64,000 nucleotides of DNA from Tubulanus polymorphus (lineage: Eukaryota; Nemertea; Palaeonemertea; Tubulaniformes; Tubulanidae). A program made the position numbers and the translations under genes. The DNA is taken from NCBI RefSeq assembly GCF_964204645.1, contig NC_134025.1, forward strand, positions 11,105,001 through 11,169,000, given 5' to 3'. The number at the start of each line of letters is the position of its first letter. Position 1 is the first letter of the stretch. This document shows, one piece after another, positions 47,241-60,693 of this stretch. The notes under the pieces are model-generated. The model saw nothing but the letters and a program-made list of their open reading frames with translations. It was not told the DNA's origin and ran no database searches.

Positions 47241-50200
47241 GTGCTCAGCTGAGCGATTGAAGAAAAATATTCATCGCCTAGGCCTACTAGGAATATGTTA
47301 GAAAATAACTTGCCTGACAGATGACTGCTGAGCGCTCTCTAGTAGCAGCTCAGGTAAGGGTTAGGTCATTAATTCAGTTAAGAGATAGGCTAGAGGGTAC
47401 GTATAATACCAAAAAATACAATGAATGCGTATACTTGAACAATACTGGACAAATGATTCTAATGCTAGGCTTTGAAATTACCCCTGCATTAAGCCTATAT
47501 GTAGTTCTCAGTCTGATCAGTTGATTTTGTCTTAATAATTTCAGTTAAAACTATTAGAATTATGAAATATGATCGTCAAGTTCTACCATATCTGCGATAG
47601 TGAATAATGGAAAAGTAATGCACTTTATATAAAAAGGCGACCGAAAACTTGGCTTTGTACATTCGAATTAGCCACAAAATATAGCTGTAGGCAATGAATC
47701 CGTTCCATCGCTCGCCTCAAGAGACTTCATTTCACCAGTCGGTAATACCGGAGCATTGAAATTCCGCATGATTTCAAAGTCTCAACATTCATTAGGTTTC
47801 GCTCTCTCTCCCTCTTTGAAATCACCAGTCCAAGTCGCTGCCATCTCTATCCGTCTTCTTATTGAGCTAGCCCTATTTGTTCAGGCAGCAATCGACAAGA
47901 CACTCAAATGGCAACGCCAGCATTCACTAGAGCGCGTTTTAAATTCTAATTTCTTTTAAAAGTGATTTTACCGACGAGAAGGAAGCGCCGGCGCGCTGTT
48001 GCAATTGCCCAGATTTTAGGCTTCTGTTTTCCCCGAGGGCATACTCCTTCTTCGTCTGCGCGCGTTGTTTGCCGGGGACGAAAGCACGCCGATCTAATCG
48101 ACAAAGAGCGCAACACAAGATGTAAAATAGGAGATGGACAAGTGCAGTGATGAGATGATGAAAGGCGAAACGTAGTAAGTTCAAATCAATTTTTTTCAAC
48201 GGAAACTTGTCAAGATGCTGAACAAACTTAGCGAACTATAAGAAATTTTTTCTTCAACACGTATCCTTCCTCGGGCATTTCATCGAAGAAACAAGCAACG
48301 AGCAAGGAATCGTATCGCTTTCTCTTATCTAAATAGAGATTTAACCGTAGTTGTGTTGTTGTTTACTGTTAGTGTTACGTACAATTACTAAACTTTAACG
48401 ACGTCATCCAAACAAATAAATGCAAACCGGTAAATTTGTTATTAGCCTGACCTGACCCTCCGTTACTGTTCCTATCTCGGCACGTAATACCATTTTGACG
48501 ATTTCAATGACATTAATATGTGTGGGTCAAAACACCAAACACACAAACATTTTGAAGGGTCCACGGAATGTCTCGAACGCGGCGATGAAAAAAATTGACT
48601 GGTACCCGCGCGCATGCATCCTCGCTTGCCGCAGCTTGCTTTTATCTTTGGCCAGCACGGACAGGCACCCGGACAACTAAATTTTGGTAATTGGAGATGG
48701 CTTGCATCAGTAAGAGAATTGATCGACAAACATCTGATTGATTTTTTGCCAATGCCCAGAGCTACATACACATATCATATACAGATGGGCATCAGAAGTC
48801 AGAAGTGGGGCAGGTGATGAAGTCGTATAGTCCAGGTGGTTTTCTATATACCATAGGCCTATAGACGTAACGCCATACATATTCAATTCTTACGCGGAGA
48901 ATCAATATCTGTTTTTACGCTCAACTACTGTTGGTTCGCAACGAGAAAAATGTAAGGTTTCGCCGCCGAGTTAGCTGAGAAATCAGTGCAAGACTGGTTG
49001 TCAATATGATTAGATAAATTATACTGCCCTTTGGACGCTTAGCCGCCGGACACTTAACGGTTTAAGAGCAAATGGCGTGAGATTTCCAATATTTAGACGC
49101 CTATTAATCTGATGATAGCATGTTAAATGGCCACTACATCACTAATCCGATATGTCCAAGCAGCTGCGACGCGTTAGCCAAGACGCGCTCAACGACGAGT
49201 GTAATGGACAGACAAACAATAATTGCCCTGCGGAAGAGAGTGCGATCTAGGAAATTATGACATCAGCAATCCGCTGACCCTTGCAGTAACTAGAGCTGGA
49301 AATTGGCATAAATGGGATTTGATTGGTAGCCACTGGCACAAAAGCGATGACCAAATGACCAATAGTGCATTAACGATTCAATAAAAGGCGTTCTGCCGTA
49401 AGCGAACACAACGAGAATAGGGCGTATTAGTTATTCAATATAATAGCATTTGCCGAGGAGACAGCCCTCCATTATTGACCGTTACCTTCACTAGATAGTA
49501 GCTCCGCCTATCCACTGCTGATCAGATGATGGTTTGAACGGTTTTATTGACCGAGTGGACGCTCGGTCATTTTGTACTATGGGTCTGAGCGGACCAATCA
49601 CGACACAGGTAAACACTGCAGTTATAATGTTACGGGCTGTGTTAAGGAGCAGGTGGCTAAATTGAACAGGTTCCGTCCTCTTTCATAACAAAAGTCGAGG
49701 AGTAGATCTATTTATTTTTCGATGGAATGAAAAAAAGCGTAAACTACACTAATCGGTCACCTGTACAGGTGCCTCGTGACCTCATTGTGGCCTCAGATGT
49801 CGATTTCGGCGGCTATACTTTTAACAATTCTATAGACATTTTGCGCATTATGCAAAAATGTGATTCATTACAGATTTATCGTTCGTTTTAATCTTTAGAG
49901 TAAATACGCCGACTGGGCCGCGATATAAGCCTGAAGATATAGATATAGTCTGCGGATATAATTTCTCGAAAATTTGTGTTTTGGTTTGGGCATGATCGAA
50001 ATAAAATACCACAAAGACTAAATACCATAAAACCTCAATAGACGTTTCTGCGCGTTCTATAACCTTCTGACGGGGTCAACCTTTATACGGGGTATATAGC
50101 GTGACACATGCATTTTTATCATGTCCATTATATCCGTGTGTTTTTTCCTGAATAGGATAGCCCGGGACGCACCTATGCATGAGTAGATCTGTTTGACGAC

Positions 50201-53200
50201 GATCATAATACATAAATAGAACTATACTTATGGCCACCATTCAACGCAAAACAACAAACGAGACCAAAAAATGCCCAGGATCTAACACAATAACCCACTT
50301 GTGAAGTGAATGTGCGTCAAGCCTATTCATGCTTGGTCAAACAACTCGACGTTTCACGAGATATTTTATTCATATCAACAGGACAGTTCTTTGGTCTCGA
50401 TTTTTTATCGGCGCGCGGTCGCCCGGACAACGACCAAACATTACGAACCGGGCGAACGATTAAAACGATCCGCCATGCGGCGTTAATGGTGACTCGGAGA
50501 AGTACAACGCCTCGGGGGGCTAAACAACGGTTCGAATTCGTACAATCTGGCTTTTTATAATAAGGGTGGACGAGTAGATTCGCGTAATAATACATACAAA
50601 ACTAATCTTAAAGACTTTCCATACCATGTTTGGCAAAATAGAATTTCTTTCGATTACTGTTTTTTTTAAAATATTTTGACCTACATTTTCCTTTTCGGTG
50701 TGGGCGTATGTACCGAAGAGACGGCCGATATGAGTACATTTGCAAGTATATGGATACTCGCTAAAACAGATACAGCAACGTCGAAACTTTTAGTGTAAAA
50801 CAAAAAATCGATCGCAAAACGAAATCAAAATGGCCGACGATAGTCTGTTTATCTATACATTACAGCCTTCGCGCAGTAATGTTAGTCCCGCTATCATCGC
50901 GGCATTGTACGACCTGATCAGGTCAACCGTTGTTGTGACCATTGTCGATGATCGGAGACCCTTCAAAGTATGTAGGTTAACTCGTAAACATTAAATAATA
51001 GAGACATGTATATATATATAGGTATATTATATCCGGTAAATTATCAAAAAAATTACAGCCAGTCGTTGATATATGTCTAGCGATAATCGCGTCACAAGTA
51101 CGCGCACATGCTGGTCGACCAGTGACCAACAATGATACAAGCCCTATTCAAAAGTTATCAATTAGACCGTTGATTATACGAGTTAATTGGTCAATTTCCG
51201 ATGCCCTAATGCCGAGTGGAAATGGGTTACGTTCCATTTTTTTTCTAAATAAACACCACACGAGATCTGGTCTGGTTCAGCGGGTTGCGATATCACACGA
51301 CGGCCACCGCAAATACGAAATAGCCTAATCATCCGCGATTGAGTCAGCGATATGTATGACTGTGTATACTTTTCTCCATTTGTAAAACATGTGAGAAGAA
51401 AAAGTACTTTATGGCAAGAAGCGCTGAATAAACCTATTTGTCCGATAACAAACAAAAAAGCACAGCCTGTATAAGCAAGGAAAAATAATGGACAGAAAAA
51501 CGCGTCCTGTGGCATGGATATATATTGCAGGCGTGTTCTGCTCCCACACCGTTCACAATGAGCTCTCATTTTTTCCTCATGCGCACGTCGAAAAATAGCT
51601 TCGGTTTAACACTCACTTCAGCCTCCGCTCTTGGGTCAGACCCAAGTTTACAGATACCATCTGACAAGTCACTGATGATCTTCCCCAAGCGGAGGTCAGT
51701 AAAAAAACGGCGGAGGCTCCCAATGGGACGTAACCCTCGAAAATAATGAGATCGGGATAATGGCATAAAGGCACATGCATTTGTCAGTCACATGTGTGTT
51801 GGACAAATTCTATTGAAAAAAAAACCGCAGGAGAAGTAATTACCGTACATACTACTTCTTAAATGTCATATTTGTAAACGTAATATATTTTCTCGAGGCC
51901 GAACTGCTGATGAGTACCGTGGTATGGTATTCCATCTTATCCCTCGCTTAAGGTCTGACATACGAACATCCTATGTATGTTACATCAGCCAGTAGCCCCT
52001 GTACGAGATAAAATGCATACCACATGCAGCGATGGGCTAAGATGCCAAAGGCAGACGGAATGGGGGCAACTTATTTATAGAGTTGACCAGAAAAAATGAG
52101 CTGATGTAGAAATACGATCCGCGTTTATGCTTTAGGTAATCCTAGTGGACTCCTGAAGCTAGAAACATGCTAGTGGGTAGAGAGCTTTGTTTATGTTACA
52201 AACAGTTCTTTATATCGATGGTCTGCGAAACAGATACGAATATACAACCGTCATAGAAAAAGCACGGTTACGTTACAGGGTAGAACGGCATAGATATGTT
52301 AGGATTGAAGTATTCTAATTTAACAATTTAAAAAGGTAAATTTCTGAGACCAAAATGTGGCAAGCTAGCATCCACAGTTATACGTGTTATTCTAGATACC
52401 TATTGGGCATATATACGAAGGTTGCGGTCTCGAATAGAATTTCTTAAATTATTCTGGGATTTGTCTTTAGAATAGATTTATTATGTTTATTCACGGAGAA
52501 TATGATATGATGGAACATCGGCATCACGAGGTATAGAAAACGAAAAACAAACACCTACGAAATCTAGAAATTTAAGTCCGTACTGACTATAACTGATATA
52601 ACATTCGGTAACACCCTAGGGCTCACCCACAGGTTAAACCAGCAGTATATATTCCACATAAAATTCTATATCAATCAAGAATTAATTACGGTGCGACTAA
52701 TTATGATCAATTATGCCTTATTAATTCCGCGAAAATGATATTCAGATATATTTCGATTGAAAATTGAGAGAGGCGTTTGAATATTTTTTTAACTAACCGA
52801 GCCCAACCCTATCCGCGTCGCGGCATGCCAGTGCCCATAGCAACAGGTATTTCTTTTTCATTCGCATAACCACAAAAACCACGGTCGTCTATTATATCGC
52901 CTACTACTGACCAATTTCGCCACCGAATGACCCTCCACCTGATTATTCAGGTTTTCAACCGGCTTTGGTTAAAATAGACACCGTTTATTTATAGGCTCGT
53001 TCGGCGGTTGTCCTATAAGAACGTCTTGAAAGCTTATTTGACCGACAGTTAGTTATGATGATGCGGCGAAAAAAAAACTCGATTCAGGTAGATAGGCCGC
53101 GCGAAATCGATTGTCCACTCGAAGGTATTGTCCGATTTGAATGGGTCCGGCGATGATACCTCCGAAAAAAATGGTCGGCACAATGTTGCCAAGGCCGAAA

Positions 53201-56200
53201 TGTGCCCGAGCTGACCAGTCGTGGACACCTGTACAGCCAGGTAACGGACCAGGGAAAACTTGACCAATGTTTTGTGGTAATAAAAGAGCGAGAGAAAAAA
53301 ATAATCAATAGTAATTATTATGAAATATTGAACGTTATCAAATTTGCCTTATTTTCCAATCATTTAAATACATATATATCAATTTCTTATGATTTATTGT
53401 CGCCGTTCGCTTTGTTCCGTTTCCGTGTCGAGTTTCGCATTATAATGATATGCAAACAGTTCAAGACCACGCGATCGCCGCTTACACGTTCTTCTCGCGT
53501 AATTTGCATCGAAATGAAATTGTGTAATTTTTCTTTTCAATCTCAATTGTTGTCGATGCTGGATATTCTTTCAGCAGACCAGCAGATGGTCACTCGTGGC
53601 AGGCCGTGCGTTTTCCTTTGTCGCTAACGACAATGACCACCATTCGTCAGCAGTTTAAATTTAACGCCATTTTTTTATTTCAATACTGAAAAGACGCAGT
53701 GGACCCCGCGGATGCATTCAGACAACACTATTTGTATTCTGTCCCGGAGGTTACGTCCACGGTTATCGCTATGCGATTTTTTATTTTGTTGAAAAATAAA
53801 ACGTATAGGATAAATCTACCCCGAGCCTTGTTTGTTTTGTGTCGAAAGTCCGTTTGGCATACAATATCAACGAAAATACCGAGGCTTGAAATCAATCTAG
53901 TATAAGGCTTATCAGCGTCGCAAATTGTCCAAATTCTTATACGTGTAAATACATAAACGGCAGAATCCATAGAAATTTGCTTTGAGATTGCACAGTTATC
54001 CCTCGAACTTAACCCTAATTTGCATACGCTTTTATGTTAGAAGCCACTTGGAGATAATTTGAAAGAAGTGTACGGCAGTATATAAGTAACAGTTAGATAC
54101 TGGGCCGTGGCCGTGTCAAGGGGCTTCACTTGACATATCGTATCTCGGCAGAATCTAGTGGGAAAATTGATGACGAAGATTCATACGGCGACGCATGATA
54201 CGTTCCGAAACTGGTCGCCCTTATAGTATCGGAAAAAACATCTACTATTAATAATTACTCGTTTTTAAGTCCCATTTATGAAGATCCAATTTCGGACTTA
54301 ATAGATTGGCCTCAGCGATTCCCACGGATATCCGTCTTCATTAATGAAGTTATACATTTTCGGTCATTGATACATCAGGCCAAATCACACCACTCAAATC
54401 CATACACACGCTGTATGCACTGCATAACAAGTATACATTGGGTCAGTAATGTCGTAATCAATATTCAAAAGGAAGTACGGTACTTATCTAATGAATTGCA
54501 TATTCGTTAATGCACATATACTTTGAAACCATCAAAAGCTTACGGTTTAGATTAACAAGAAAAATGAACAACCGTGACAAATACGGACATATCATATTTC
54601 ATACTTAGATGCAGCGCCAGGTCCATGGCTATTTAGTACAGTTTTTAACGGCAGCTACCAAAACCAAGATCCACAGTGTTGTGATGCCATCAAGCCTGGT
54701 TCATTTCCAATTATTTGACCCTGGATTTATTTTGAGACCCATAACTCCATAGTGTTACAGTTTATTTTGATTTTCACATTTTGAATTTCCGCATAAAATA
54801 ACCGAACAAACCTTCAACCGAAGACTCTGAAGTAAGCCATTTCATTTTCAAGCGTAAGAATCGAATCGAAATAACAATGTAACCGGGCAGACTGGGACTA
54901 ATGCACTGGTCAATGTTCATTCGTCATATGGTGTAATATTAGATCTCGCAGACCGGGTTCAAATAGATACCCGGTGACTTCAAGGTAGATTTAAGCCCGC
55001 CTGGATATGAAGAAATGTGTCATTCAATTCGAGTTTTAATTCAATTCATATATATACAAATATAGTGAATTGAAGTTGTTTAAAGATTTTAACAGCTTCA
55101 TGAGTTAATCAATATCTGCTTTAAGTCCAACAAAGATTACTGGGATTTTACGCCGTCTTGTATTCGGGATGCAATTTTTCCAATCCGCTGTCTTCCGGCT
55201 GTTGTTGCACCTGCGTGCTTAAATAGATTATAAACTTTTAAACTATTATGAAATATGATTATGGCTTTCTCGCTGCGTTCGAGCCATTTATTAAAATTGC
55301 CGATGACACAATGTCCAATCAACGTTCGAACCGACGACGATCGATTCGTTACCCAATTAACAATGCATTGAAACAATTAGATTTTAAGAAAGTAAATTTC
55401 CTGTCTACCAGTCATTAAGCCATCCGTCGCTAATTACTTCATTATACAGCAAGACAACTTGGTAAAAAATGTGACTGAGGTCTGCGGTGCAAAGCGCCGA
55501 TACGTGGCGTGGCGCAGACGACACGAATTTGCATGCATGTCATAATTTGTTTAGAACGAAACGGAATTAATGTTTTTGAAATTGATCTAATTTGCAGATG
55601 CCGCGACACGACCGCAATATGTTGTCGTTCAGTTCTCTCCAATATTATATCCTAATGGTCATATTTCAATTTTTAAGTTCTATTATAATTCATTAAATGC
55701 CATTAACATAGCCTGTTCGTAACGTTGGTCGACCATCAGGTGCAATTTTATGATTATCGTTTTTTCCCCGATCTTAATTCGTTTTCGGTTCGCATTCAAT
55801 TTCCAGCGTAAATGCATATCTCCGAATGTCGTAGATAATGCGTTTACTCTATCCATCAGAACGAAAGGCTATAATCACTACCGTCGGATAACGAGAAATA
55901 TTTTTCTATTAATTCTTATAATGATTGACCTAACCTAGCAATGTTGGCAAGGTGGGTGTTATTTTGTCCGAAATATGTTTGAAATAATATCACAACAAAT
56001 CGTCTTTTGCCACACACGCTGAAAAATAGGCTAAAAATTGTCCCTACCTGAAAAACGAAGCCTTTTCCTTTTCGAAGTCATAGCGACAGATACATGCACG
56101 TAACTTTTACAAGACGTAATGAAATACGATGCCTTTTTTTAATCCAACATAGAATTGTAATGATGTTATCCGCCGTGTGAAATACTAACGATGTCGCCCG

Positions 56201-57737
56201 TTGAAGTGATCTTTCAATGTTGTGAAACATTATCGAACAAAAAGCTCGTCGGTGCCTCTCTTAATGGTCATTGTATTGGCCAAGCAGTGAACTATGACCC
56301 AGTCAACCTGTCCGGCGTCGTAAAAAATCATATATCGCGTGAATAGCCCTCGAACACAACTCGGATGAGCTGACCTTCCCGCTGAACTAAAGACATATAC
56401 GAACGGTTTGGTCAGTAGATACATACAAAGTTCAAGACGTGTACTACGTATATATATGCGCATTATGATAGGATGTGTTTCTGCTAATAAAAATGACTCA
56501 TGATTTCACCGTAGATTTTTAAAAGCAATTTCGACCGGTCTTCAATGTCCACTGAACACGAGCAGTATTTTGATGGTCCGTGCAACCGTGAATGCGCATC
56601 TAAATGACCGGTAATAAATGTAAATCGCCATTTTTATTAGCCAATCGTTGTCGGCAATGACCAAAGCTCGCCTTCGGTCGCGAATATATCGTTTTCTCAT
56701 CTGACGCGGTTGTAATTTTGTAAATGCCACAGTGGAAACGGTCAAATACGCGCGGTCAAGCCGCCGTTGTCCACAAAGGCCAAATTGTTGATGATGATAC
56801 CGTCGGATTCACTGTCACTCTTCACAAACACTGATATAATGGTCGTTAATAACGTGTTTGGACAGTATTTTTTTCTTTCGCGGGACGTCTACATACAATA
56901 CGTCCACCGGGACGATTGTCGTCAATGACCAATGGAATTACAAATGATGGATTATGCTGCCTCGTTGCAATAGATTACAATATTGTTAAAAGAGCATTAG
57001 GAGGTCCCGACATGACACTGTTTACGATCGAGCTGGACAGCGGTCATCTCTGTACAAATATCATTGACAACCTCGCGCGATAACACGTGCCGAAATGTAA
57101 CCCCGGCTATAATATGATTTATAAGACATGTGCTTGTACGGCGGTTGAAAACCGAACACGCTAAAGGGTCACCGCCTGGTTATCATAATCGAATTTTAGT
57201 CGGACAGATATATTCTTGTCGGAGAATCGTGTATGCTCGGCTTCGTCGAAAGATCTAATTATACGTACGAGGCCGGAGGTATTGTCCTCACGACAAAATA
57301 GCCGCAAAAATGTAACAAAACGAAATGACCGCCATCGATGCATATACGAGGATTGCATATCGGGGTAGATCTTTTACGCGTGATATCCATCTTCGTCCGG
57401 AGACGTAATCACGAGGTCTTATAGATTTATCGTTTTTCAAAGTGGCTGCAAAACTGTGATCTAACGAACCAAAATCCCCCACGCCCCCGAGAACCAAAAT
57501 GTAGGCTACGGGGGGACGTAGAAAACCAGCTATACCACAAGATGCATGACTTGGATAGCAGCGGTCAGATTCCTAAGCTCCCAAAAGCTCCTAAAAACAG
57601 TCGGTGTTTGTTGTACGTTTCATTGATAATTGATTTACTCTAGTATTTTTAAGTAATTGTAGAATTGTAGTAATTATTGATCCTCGCTTGCCAACCGTGG
57701 TAGGGTTACACTGTCCGCTGCTACATACGTGTTTTAG
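47241..57737. other. No gene seen over about 10.5 kb
   Basis: A long repeat-poor tract with only short unrecognised frames (longest 141 codons at 53202, +; 128 at 51183-51569, -). TGACCAATG/CATTGGTCA-like strings recur, for example at 49350, 53260, 56265, 56655 and 56925. It could be intron or intergenic DNA. Confidence 0.4.
49190..49450. promoter_or_regulatory. Candidate conserved noncoding element
   Basis: It contains ACAAACAATAATTGCCC, GATTTGATTGGTAGCC, TGACCAAATGACCAATAG and GCATTAACGATTCAATAAAA. No repeat or coding signature was seen. Motif-based inference only. Confidence 0.2.
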
Positions 57738-58991
57738 CACGGTTTCAATGCCAATAGCCTACAAGCTTTTATTGATAAACACAATATTCTCTCATGTAAC
57801 CAATTCGGTTTTCGAAAAGGTCTCTCCACGTCACATGCTTTAATCGCATTTACTAATTACATCACTGAGAATCTAGATAATGGAAAATTTACTGTTAGTA
57901 TCATGCTTGATTTAAAAAAAGCATTTGACACTATTGATCATTCTATATTATTAGACAAGTTGTATAGTTACGGAATTCGAGGGGTTGCTCATTCATGGTT
58001 CAAATCCTACCTCACTAACCGCTTACAGCAAGTGTCGTTCAAGAACTATTTATCTGATGTCAGTCCCATTCCTATAGGGGTACCTCAGGGTTCCATCTTA
58101 GGGCCCTTGCTATTCATTTTGTTTGTTAATGACATCGTTTATTCTTGTAATTTAAACTTTTTACTATTTGCTGACGATACGACTGCCATTAACTCTCATT
58201 CCGATCTGAATATACTGCAATCAAATACTAATGTTGAGCTCACTAAACTGTTTAACTGGCTAAACTCCAATAGGCTATCTGCTAATCTGTTGAAAACGAA
58301 TTATATGCTTTTCCATAAAAAGATCAATATTCTTGATGATATCGACCTTGTAATGGGTAATGTTTCAATAACTAGAAACAGAGAAACAAAATTCCTTGGT
58401 GTAATAATTGACGACAGCCTAACATGGAACTCCCACATAAACAAGCTGTGCTCTATTGTTAGCAGAAATATTGGTGTATTAAGAAAAGCACGACGTATTT
58501 TTCCTAGATCCGCGCTCATCAAGTTATTCAACGGTTTCATCCTTCCGTATCTACAGTACTGTAATATCGTCTGGGCATCTAATTATGTAACTAGGTTACG
58601 ACCCCTTATTTTGCTTCAAAAACGCGCTATTCGCATTGCTAGTGGGGTAAATTTTCTAGAACACACTACTCCACTGTTCAAAAAGTCGTATCAACTCAAA
58701 CTTCAAGACATCAATGTGTTCCAAAATTCTGTACTGATGTATAAATCTGTCCATGTGTTGCTGCCTGTCAAATTGTCCAATAGTTTAATTCGTATTTCTG
58801 ATCTTCATTCCCACAACACCCGTAACTCTAATCAATTTCGTTTACCTTATTACAGAACCAATATCAGGATGTTTTCTCCTAACATTAATTGTATTAGAGT
58901 CTGGAATTCTCTTCCAACTGAACTTCAGCAAGCATCCAACATCGATATATTCAAGCGGAATTTGAAAAGACATATAATAGGATTGTATTAA
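57738..58991 (+). CDS. Reverse transcriptase of a 5'-truncated non-LTR (LINE) retrotransposon
   Basis: This frame encodes the RNA-dependent DNA polymerase of a LINE, which copies element RNA at a nicked chromosomal target. It is open from just after a TAG at 57735 to the stop at 58991, with no break. Homology-like sequence begins near 57756 with ILSCNQFGFRKG, the usual lead-in to the RT fingers. Counting from the Met at 57903, motif A is MLDLKKAFDTID (residues 1-12, catalytic Asp3). Motif B is GVPQGSILGP (59-68), and the catalytic motif C is FADDTT (89-94, Asp91/Asp92). FLGVIIDDSLTW (164-175) corresponds to the conserved region after the palm. The C-terminal part has LPYLQYCNIVWASN and LQKRAIRI, typical of CR1/Jockey-like elements. 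The N-terminal endonuclease and ORF1 are missing, so the copy is probably dead on arrival, although this portion is intact. The clade (CR1, Daphne/Crack or another Jockey-group lineage) is not resolved. Met57903 is internal to the domain and not a true start. Confidence 0.95.
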   Translation, partial: HGFNANSLQAFIDKHNILSCNQFGFRKGLSTSHALIAFTNYITENLDNGKFTVSIMLDLKKAFDTIDHSILLDKLYSYGIRGVAHSWFKSYLTNRLQQVSFKNYLSDVSPIPIGVPQGSILGPLLFILFVNDIVYSCNLNFLLFADDTTAINSHSDLNILQSNTNVELTKLFNWLNSNRLSANLLKTNYMLFHKKINILDDIDLVMGNVSITRNRETKFLGVIIDDSLTWNSHINKLCSIVSRNIGVLRKARRIFPRSALIKLFNGFILPYLQYCNIVWASNYVTRLRPLILLQKRAIRIASGVNFLEHTTPLFKKSYQLKLQDINVFQNSVLMYKSVHVLLPVKLSNSLIRISDLHSHNTRNSNQFRLPYYRTNIRMFSPNINCIRVWNSLPTELQQASNIDIFKRNLKRHIIGLY

Positions 58992-59215
58992 TACTTATCA
59001 TACTTGTGTTTAACATCATGTCCATCCATTCCGCCAGGGCATTAGGCTTTTTTCATTAAAAGTATACCCCCCTTTGGGGTCCCTTTTTGTCCTTTTTCTT
59101 TACTACGCTTTACAGTGTAGAAGTACTTTCTGTAACTTTTCTTTTATGTAATAGTGATGACTGTATTTCTGTATTGTATCTCTTTAGTGAAGAAATAAAC
59201 TTAGTATATTAAGCT
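57738..59215 (+). mobile_element. 5'-truncated non-LTR retrotransposon copy (CR1/Jockey-like) with 3' UTR
   Basis: The element comprises the RT-coding segment plus about 220 bp of 3' UTR after the stop at 58991. The UTR holds a small hairpin at 59066-59080 (ACCCC / GGGGT arms) followed by a T-rich stretch. It ends in AT-rich sequence with AATAAA near 59195, and there is no long poly(A) tail. The 5' boundary lies around 57738-57756, where the protein similarity starts; this is the usual result of incomplete reverse transcription. Target-site duplications were not clear to me, so both outer ends are approximate by some tens of bases. Confidence 0.85.
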
Positions 59216-60693
59216 TGATCATCGGACACCGCCGGTGAAATAACTGGCCCCGGATATCGTCTGCATGCAGTGGTGTGACAGATATATTCAAAAAATAAAT
59301 CAATTTGCACCGTGTTTCTGCAAAGGGGTCTTTGTGGACGCGATAAATTTCCATCACTGCCGGCGACGAGATGACAATGTTTATGTAAGGACTTTTGTCC
59401 GCGGAGATTGCCGGTATGTGACCGGAGAATGTAAGAGGTCTGCCGCGTAGCTTTATCAGATATACCACCCCAGTCATCTCTCGACAGTCGGCTAAAGCAA
59501 TCTTGCTGACTGCTCGTGCGAAAATCTACATCTAATTACACCGGAATGCTCTGTCCGCTGTATTATGATATGTATAAACGGCCGCGAATATGACAATGTT
59601 TGATGTTGACATAAACCATGCGATGATTGCGCGTAAATACACAGGATTAACACTTCACCTTGCGTCATGCCGTCGTTTTTGGTGCAGCGATGATTTGACG
59701 ATATAGGGTGCGAGCAAATAATTACTCTTTTTTAAAAAATCGGTCAACGGACAGAGAAACAGATAGGCATACATATATATGTATATACATCATAACTCGC
59801 CCCGTCGAAATGATATCAAATTGCAGATTTCTACCACGCGCAATCCTTTTTATTTCCTACGCGCAGACAAAAAGAAACTCGCCATCAAGGAATTGATGAA
59901 CGTTTTCTTGATAAAATCTACGAATGTAGCTCATCACGGTGAGTAGTTTAAGTGGCCATTGCGCCGGGGAAAGATTCCGCTGGAAATAATTCATAGATTC
60001 AATCATTTTTAAATCCATTAGATCGACGGCAGCGCGCCAGTTTAAAAGAATTCAGAGCCGAAGTCTTGGCAAGAAAATATTTTTCTTGCACAATTTCATC
60101 ATGTTTGATTGAATTCGGTTGCCCCGTGGCTTAAGCGACGTACAAAACCTGTCACGATCGAAGCGCAGAACGAAGGCCTTCCAAATATTGACTTTTCTCC
60201 CGGAATTAAACACAAACTCCACGCGCACAGTTACAATCGTTAGTCGCAGTTTTAAAAACGACCAGAACTAATCAGCGACGACGCAGCAGCAGCAGCGGGA
60301 AATACTCGAGAAATATAAATCTGACCAGTAAACCTCGTTCGACTAATGGCGAGCATTAGTGTTGCTTCAAAAACTTGATACAAAATATCAATAGATTTTA
60401 ATCTTTCGAAATGCGAACGCGCCGGTAAAATTCAACGTTATCGAAGCGCGCCGACGCCGAATAATCGATATCTTTTTGCGCGACGGGTGAGATTTTGATA
60501 ATTTCTGGATTTTCATTCGAAGACGATTCCGTGAAAGTCCAAAACCATCAACGCGTTGATGACGAAAACGCGGCCACTCGCTATCGTTCTGTTATCGGCG
60601 TCGTATTTTCACTTCAACTGACATAAGTACCTGTCAAAATTTCATCATATGTTTTGCTGAAATGCATCTTCCATTTAGATTTTCATCCAGTTT
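59216..60693. other. No gene seen; repeat-poor, CpG-moderate
   Basis: 59940-60620 is CpG-moderate and AT-mixed with GACGACGCAGCAGCAGCAGC at 60277-60296 and the hairpin at 60069. No coding signature. Confidence 0.4.
60069..60089. other. Perfect 9-bp hairpin
   Basis: GCAAGAAAA and TTTTCTTGC are separated by TAT. No terminator or small RNA role is evident. Confidence 0.6.

Noticed and set aside
47321-47353. Start-codon mini-exon ending in CAGGTAAGG
   Set aside because: An 11-codon exon with no partner exon or homology cannot be supported.
58301-58540. Minus-strand 79-codon frame
   Set aside because: It is an antisense shadow of the reverse transcriptase.
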